Assembly: GCA_024206195.1 (NCBI GenBank)
Contig: JAAGZO010000333.1
Coordinates: 1 to 13,295, forward strand
From: a bacterium
Lineage (GTDB): Archaea > Nanoarchaeota > Nanoarchaeia > Woesearchaeales > UBA10216
Length of the DNA: 13,295 nucleotides
Direction of reading: 5' to 3'
Numbering within the stretch: the first letter of the stretch is position 1; each line of letters starts with the position of its first letter. A model generated the notes under the pieces. It was not told where the DNA came from. It worked only from the letters and a program-made list of their open reading frames with translations, and did no database searches. Both the position numbers and the translations under genes were made by a program. This document shows, piece by piece, positions 12,201 through 13,295 of this stretch.

Positions 12201-12880
12201 CTGGGAGGAAGTTTCGGGGATTAAAGTATTGTAAAACAGGAGTATGCAATACAGGAGATTGGAAAACTACATAACAATTTTGAGCAGTAGTGCAACCATT
12301 TCCTTTATGATTAGCTAGTGGAAATGAATCAAATCCTATATATAATCTCGTAATTAGCGGTATGGTTAATCTATTCGGATAAGGGACTCTTGGAGTATAG
12401 CAAGCAAATTGTTTTAGATTAGGTGATAAGGCAACATCATATGCGGACGTATTCAAATAAGCACACTCACTATCACTTAAAGGATTGGGTTGAACATTAG
12501 TACAGTCTAATTTTATTATTACTGTTACCTGTTTGAGTATGAATAACTGGGCTTTCAAAGAAAACATTGGTACCGGGAATGTCTGTAAATAAACATTTAG
12601 TATTGTCGCCAAAAACTATAGGAATCTAACTATTAATAAATAATTACAAAGTTGCTAGCAACTTGATAAGTAACAATTAAAAGACTTCCACCTTCATAGG
12701 AGAGGCGTCTTTGAAATGATAAGGATTTAGCAGTTGGAGAGGTGCTAGAATTTTTGATTTCTACTTTGATAATTGATTTGTTAGTAGCAGCTAATGTTTA
12801 AAAATTTGCCTAATACCTTGAATGCTTTCACAAAGGATAATTAAAGCTAATAAAATTCTTAACGCTTTTTTAAGTTTCAT
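222..12880 (-). CDS. Fibrocystin-like (PKHD1/PKHD1L1 family) giant type I membrane protein, 9 exons, 4,155 aa
   Basis: Exons in transcript order are 12880-12817, 12790-12648, 12625-12529, 12506-12136, 12110-10461, 10437-10281, 10257-2688, 2661-2449 and 2424-222. They sum to 12,468 nt and keep a single frame. Start choice: this ATG begins a signal peptide and has in-frame TAA TAA at 12890-12895, just upstream. Domains by residue: signal peptide 1-22; TIG 303-366; PA14-like 416-529; beta modules 571-775; TIG array about 844-1957; F5/8C-like insert about 1674-1819; G8 1958-2071; PbH1 about 2160-2540; Gly-rich linker 2611-2748; G8 2925-3044; PbH1 about 3110-3420; transmembrane 3940-3962; cytoplasmic tail 3963-4155. 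Length and domain order match human PKHD1L1 (about 4,240 aa) and fibrocystin (about 4,070 aa), which are ciliary or surface receptor-like proteins. A surface or ciliary-membrane role here is inferred; ligand and enzymatic activity are unknown. An undetected in-frame intron in the large exons is possible. Confidence 0.92.
225..872 (-). other. Transmembrane helix and 193-residue cytoplasmic tail
   Basis: Residues 3940-3962 are one hydrophobic helix (IGVGVSVFILLIIGAIVLIW) followed by YKCCRK, a stop-transfer signal with two juxtamembrane cysteines at 3964-3965 (795-800). The tail, 3963-4155, is hydrophilic, rich in Ser, Glu, Asp and Lys, and contains DSPVSPARK with two Ser-Pro sites. It ends in a Lys/Ser cluster (SKKSKKV). 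Tail length is close to the roughly 190 residues of human fibrocystin and unlike the very short tail of PKHD1L1. The tail sequence itself shows no family I recognise. Confidence 0.88.
873..2423 (-). other. Membrane-proximal ectodomain, including SEA-like segment
   Basis: Residues 3423-3939 contain blocks shared with PKHD1L1: LTNCKKMNEWNATLC and GMIHFSS, MGKDYKLSFPG, and SPQSVIVYKDGTEV. A segment at 3738-3797 (VIIESIQLSLRLAS, then NLI/YNIAATLGIPPHQIKI, then GSVILLLHIL; 1299-1478) resembles the LxIPxDKIRI block before the membrane in PKHD1L1 and has an SEA-like strand-helix-strand order. A Thr/Pro/Asn-rich stretch at about 3846-3885, with several possible N-glycosylation sites, follows as a stalk. 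Confidence 0.7.
2425..2448 (-). other. Intron 8 (24 nt)
   Basis: It begins GTAAATAA and ends TTTATAG. It splits codon 3422 (CA|G). It is the only intron with a length divisible by three, and retention puts an in-frame TAA directly at its 5' end (CAG TAA). The join CHPVGTQIGLMQSV links exon 8 to the membrane-proximal exon 9. Confidence 0.9.
2480..3412 (-). other. Second parallel beta-helix (PbH1) region
   Basis: Residues about 3110-3420 continue after the second G8. They include ERAQVIMLSRNVKIQG, GVSIHNNPYTSVRIRNSKNV, DIVVFEPRKYGFEILKSEDI and, after intron 7, FNNRAEGIAVHVRAQNIKM. The short rungs of about 22 residues ending in N or G fit a beta-helix. Intron 7 lies inside this fold. Confidence 0.8.
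2662..2687 (-). other. Intron 7 (26 nt)
   Basis: It begins GTATTTTA and ends CCTTTTAG. It ends the 7,570-nt exon 7 after CMK and splits codon 3351 (AG|C, Ser). The join CMKSGKLIAFNNRAEG continues the beta-helix pattern. Reading through the intron gives a different frame that stops about 100 nt later. Confidence 0.9.
3608..3967 (-). other. Second G8 domain
   Basis: Residues 2925-3044 start EKKWSKNNSWPSGKKPKDNE, then MSIVLDISTPKLNGLKIRGKL, ANWIHIEGGILEIGTSTERY, and SGTMRIFGKDKSPYKFRLK. The W...SW.....P opening and the I.G..L.L strand pairs are those of the second G8 in PKHD1/PKHD1L1. It is more divergent than the first. Two G8 units are typical of fibrocystins, whereas TMEM2 and CEMIP have one. 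Confidence 0.85.
3968..4495 (-). other. Inter-module segment with Pro-rich hinge
   Basis: Residues about 2749-2909 are a conserved segment between the two G8 units (FKSRRDPYHSWTVPFVTGYSYLLYWGD; aligns by pattern with MSGWMALIPNANHINWYF of PKHD1L1). A dibasic KSRR at 2774-2777 directly follows the Gly-rich linker. Residues 2910-2924 are Pro/Ala-rich (PPPPAPAPPVTPTGP) and look like a hinge before the second G8. Confidence 0.65.
4496..4909 (-). repeat. Poly-Asp then Gly/Asn/Lys/His-rich coding repeat (linker)
   Basis: Residues 2611-2616 are six Asp, followed at 2617-2748 by a low-complexity stretch of Gly, Asn, Lys, His and Ser. Units include GKGHENHG (four near copies, one with Gln), GNSQGGN (two copies) and GNGHGKG. 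The DNA has a strong 6-nt periodicity (GGAAAN / GGACAT), which leaves several other frames on both strands open. The block lies between IRRMN and the conserved FKSRRDPYHSW segment, where vertebrate homologues have no such insert. It is probably a flexible, charged, His-rich linker between the two G8 modules. Confidence 0.9.
4505..4576 (-). repeat. 36-bp tandem coding duplication (GNGSGKSKGKG x2)
   Basis: Two copies with a 36-bp period encode GNGSGKSKGKGY and GNGSGKSKGKGK. At least 30 bases (4505-4534 and 4541-4570) are identical between copies. The near-perfect identity suggests a recent duplication at the N-to-C distal end of the Gly-rich linker. Confidence 0.85.
5120..6262 (-). other. First parallel beta-helix (PbH1) region
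   Basis: Residues about 2160-2540 carry the beta-helix region that follows the first G8. Conserved family blocks include AEVGLLSRNIVVEG just before it, then HIEVRNAGQAFLLGKYPINFHLVG, GCSIHTSYNRALTIHST, GHMYFMEDGSETHNTI, and DLDGTLTG near 2529-2536. The vertebrate YPIHWH or YPIHFH motif reads YPINFH here (residues 2216-2221). A polysaccharide or glycan ligand is possible by analogy with the CEMIP/TMEM2 branch but is not shown by the sequence. Confidence 0.88.
6527..6868 (-). other. First G8 domain
   Basis: Residues 1958-2071 form a G8 domain. It opens KWSETATWGGEFIPQVGE, continues with VLLDQDADMNTIVIQNGSL and ARNILVHNGALRAGSPTKPY, and closes LPIFGNKVIGVKGGSLDLHG. The spacing and glycines follow PKHD1L1 closely. 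G8 domains occur in fibrocystins, TMEM2/CEMIP2 and CEMIP, and precede a beta-helix in each case. Confidence 0.92.
6869..10210 (-). other. TIG/IPT domain array
   Basis: Residues about 844-1957 contain a run of immunoglobulin-like TIG/IPT units at roughly 90-110 residue spacing. The clearest are near 942-1032 (GGTGDSVAITGTNF), 1135-1229 (VVGGTELTIGGKNF, then CEYVSNTQTEIKCKT) and 1860-1957 (SLGGTTVEFEIG). Others near 1037, 1234, 1341, 1455 and 1563 are more divergent. A Cys-x(8)-Cys-Lys-Phe-Thr-Tyr block at 1215-1228 marks the boundary between units, as in PKHD1L1. I count about eight units here plus one N-terminal, fewer than the 14 I recall for human PKHD1L1. TIG arrays commonly form extended extracellular stalks. 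Confidence 0.8.
7283..7720 (-). other. Discoidin (F5/8 type C)-like insert inside a TIG domain
   Basis: Residues about 1674-1819 read like an F5/8C domain: FLGRVDILLYKN, then IIEGSYDGINFVKIMDLP (the strand with SxDGxNF), then FKKIRIMPW and KYVRIAEIKWFGN. It sits between two TIG strands, CGDPVHIINASS upstream and NQLECEIEVS downstream, so the TIG fold appears interrupted and resumed. F5/8C domains bind glycans or lipids in other proteins. The binding role here is inference. Confidence 0.6.
10258..10280 (-). other. Intron 6 (23 nt)
   Basis: It begins GTAATCAA and ends ACTTTAG. It splits codon 828 (A|GT, Ser). The join reads FMQSPKLQVRVKSKDKWAAC, which leads into the conserved Cys-Phe-Gly-x-Cys-x-Phe block of fibrocystin proteins. 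This supports the junction. Confidence 0.9.
10438..10460 (-). other. Intron 5 (23 nt)
   Basis: It begins GTAATAAA and ends TTTTTAG. Exon 5 ends LRFKLN and exon 6 starts RRVSVGVNASG, phase 0. The short exon 6 would look like an intergenic gap if this intron and the next were missed. Confidence 0.9.
10461..11075 (-). other. Fibrocystin-type beta modules (GTYTL / GTYLL repeats)
   Basis: Residues 571-775 hold two related units, each opening with GTYTL or GTYLL and followed by a short helix-like segment (ASVFRTKLASAS; QTDILSIINQSG) and a beta strand. The vertebrate homologues have the same arrangement, roughly GxFxL...A..LQxAL..L, between PA14 and the main TIG array. Exon 6 and the start of exon 7 continue with the conserved CKFGVCDFTF block at residues 844-853. 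No function can be assigned. Confidence 0.6.
11199..11879 (-). other. N-terminal TIG/IPT domain followed by PA14-like domain
   Basis: Residues 303-366 show a TIG pattern: IPEGDALIYGGKEITITGKGF, then an SCTV strand and a TEIKCTTTP strand. Residues about 416-529 resemble the PA14 domain of PKHD1L1, with a GNFKALWNGKIRFYVT segment, a VILWINE strand, then DNFYFLEIYHSS and HFGLGVEIEQ. PA14 domains in this family are thought to bind carbohydrate. That activity is not shown here. The TIG call is strong and the PA14 call moderate. Confidence 0.7.
12111..12135 (-). other. Intron 4 (25 nt)
   Basis: It begins GTAAAAAA and ends ACTTTAG. Exon 4 ends in phase 0 after NIERIL and exon 5 opens with IGTLFNCFYTQPG. 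The exon 5 frame is then open for 550 codons without interruption, so the different frames seen near 11924-12109 are shadows and not a separate gene. Confidence 0.9.
12507..12528 (-). other. Intron 3 (22 nt)
   Basis: It begins GTAACAGT and ends AAATTAG. Splicing joins HTQT to DCTNVQPNP and restores the frame of exon 4. Retention leads to a stop a few codons downstream (CTG TAC TAA). Confidence 0.88.
12626..12647 (-). other. Intron 2 (22 nt)
   Basis: It begins GTAATTAT and ends ATAGTTAG. Exon 2 (143 nt) ends in phase 0 after ...ASNF and exon 3 resumes with IPIVFGDNTKCLF. An earlier TAG would give an 18-nt intron, but that choice runs into a stop 10 codons later, so the 22-nt form is preferred. 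Confidence 0.85.
12791..12816 (-). other. Intron 1 (26 nt)
   Basis: It begins GTATTAGG and ends ACATTAG on the minus strand. Removal joins CAA-G to CT-GCT (Q-A-A), continuing the frame from the signal peptide into the mature N-terminus. Retention meets an in-frame TAG at the intron's end. Confidence 0.85.
12817..12880 (-). other. Exon 1: signal peptide
   Basis: The exon encodes 21 residues plus one base. It starts with basic residues (MKLKK), followed by a hydrophobic core LRILLALIILC, and splices into exon 2 to give a likely cleavage context near SIQA|ATNKS. This is a classical secretory signal peptide and agrees with a type I topology given the single C-terminal transmembrane helix. The exon is easily missed because it is only 64 nt and is followed at once by an intron carrying stop codons. 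Confidence 0.85.
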
Positions 12881-13295
12881 ATTGGTTGTTTATTAAAACA
12901 CTTAAGAAGGTATAGATATAGTATATAAAAAACTTTATAATATTTCTCAACGCTTTTAGTTATTAATAAATTTTATTATTGAAGAGCTTTTAATATTGTT
13001 ACTTTATTTCTTAAGCGTCAATATAATAATTTTTATAAAACTGTAATTTTTATTTAATATATTACTTACGAAAAACTTAGCTCTAAACTTATATACACTT
13101 AAAAGTTATTGTATGTTATATCTTAAACAACTTAAATAATTTTTCTCCATACTTTTACCGATTATTCCAATTTCTTGCTCATTACTTGATAAAATGTGTG
13201 ATTATTGCACTGCCTAGCTAAATTTCTCATTCTCATTCAAGCAATGTATGTATATATTCCCTAATAAGTAAATTAAATTTTACTCTACTTACCAC
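12881..13295 (-). promoter_or_regulatory. AT-rich 5' flank, presumed promoter region
   Basis: 415 nt upstream of the start codon. In-frame TAA TAA at 12890-12895 closes the frame. A TATA-like run (TTTTATATAC on the minus strand) lies at 12921-12930, about 41-50 nt before the ATG, but in sequence this AT-rich it is weak evidence. No tRNA, rRNA or convincing coding frame is seen on either strand, and the right edge shows no telomere repeat. The last 100 nt are slightly less AT-rich and could hold the edge of another gene, but nothing supports a call. Confidence 0.35.

Noticed and set aside
12849..12958. Repeated TTCTYAACGCTTTT-like motif at about 12858-12871 and 12944-12957 as a regulatory element
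   Set aside because: One copy lies inside the signal-peptide codons and the match is short in AT-rich sequence. Chance is the simpler explanation.
13195..13295. Possible edge of a second gene at the right end, including a GT...AG pair on the minus strand
   Set aside because: Only short frames with early stops are present on both strands and no recognisable protein segment.

Overview
The window holds one very large split gene on the minus strand and almost nothing else. The uninterrupted reading frames at 222-2424, 2688-10257, 10461-12110 and 12136-12506, plus three short pieces near 10281-10437, 12529-12625 and 12648-12880, look at first like separate genes. They join exactly, in frame, once eight tiny GTA...TAG introns of 22-26 nt are removed. 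The result is a nine-exon coding sequence running from ATG at 12880 down to TAA at 222, 12,468 nt, or 4,155 codons plus stop.

The predicted protein is a full-length, fibrocystin-like (PKHD1/PKHD1L1 family) type I membrane protein. In order it has: a signal peptide; a divergent Cys-containing N-terminus; a TIG/IPT domain; a PA14-like domain; fibrocystin-type beta modules; a long TIG/IPT array in which one TIG is split by a discoidin (F5/8 type C)-like insert; a first G8 domain with a parallel beta-helix (PbH1) region; an acidic then Gly/Asn/Lys/His-rich repeat linker; a conserved inter-module segment; a second G8 and PbH1 region; a juxtamembrane ectodomain; one transmembrane helix; and a 193-residue cytoplasmic tail. 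Family membership rests on many conserved blocks recalled from the vertebrate proteins. No database search was run.

Organism: I infer a ciliate macronuclear chromosome. The evidence is tiny introns, AT-rich flanks, a fibrocystin-type cell-surface protein, and C-rich heptamer repeats (CCCCAAT) reading inward at base 1, which look like a short telomere. The code is standard: TAA, TAG and TGA are absent from 4,155 consecutive codons and TAA ends the gene. This argues against Paramecium, Tetrahymena and hypotrichs, where TAA/TAG encode Gln, and the introns are longer than the 15-16 nt typical of Stentor. A litostome (for example a rumen ciliate) or an armophorean (Nyctotherus-like) fits best. This taxon call is an inference.

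Layout: 1-20 telomere-like repeat; 21-221 AT-rich 3' flank with a TAATAT-type simple repeat; 222-12880 the gene (minus strand); 12881-13295 AT-rich 5' flank with no recognisable gene and no telomere. The arrangement fits a gene-sized or small macronuclear chromosome whose right end is not included.
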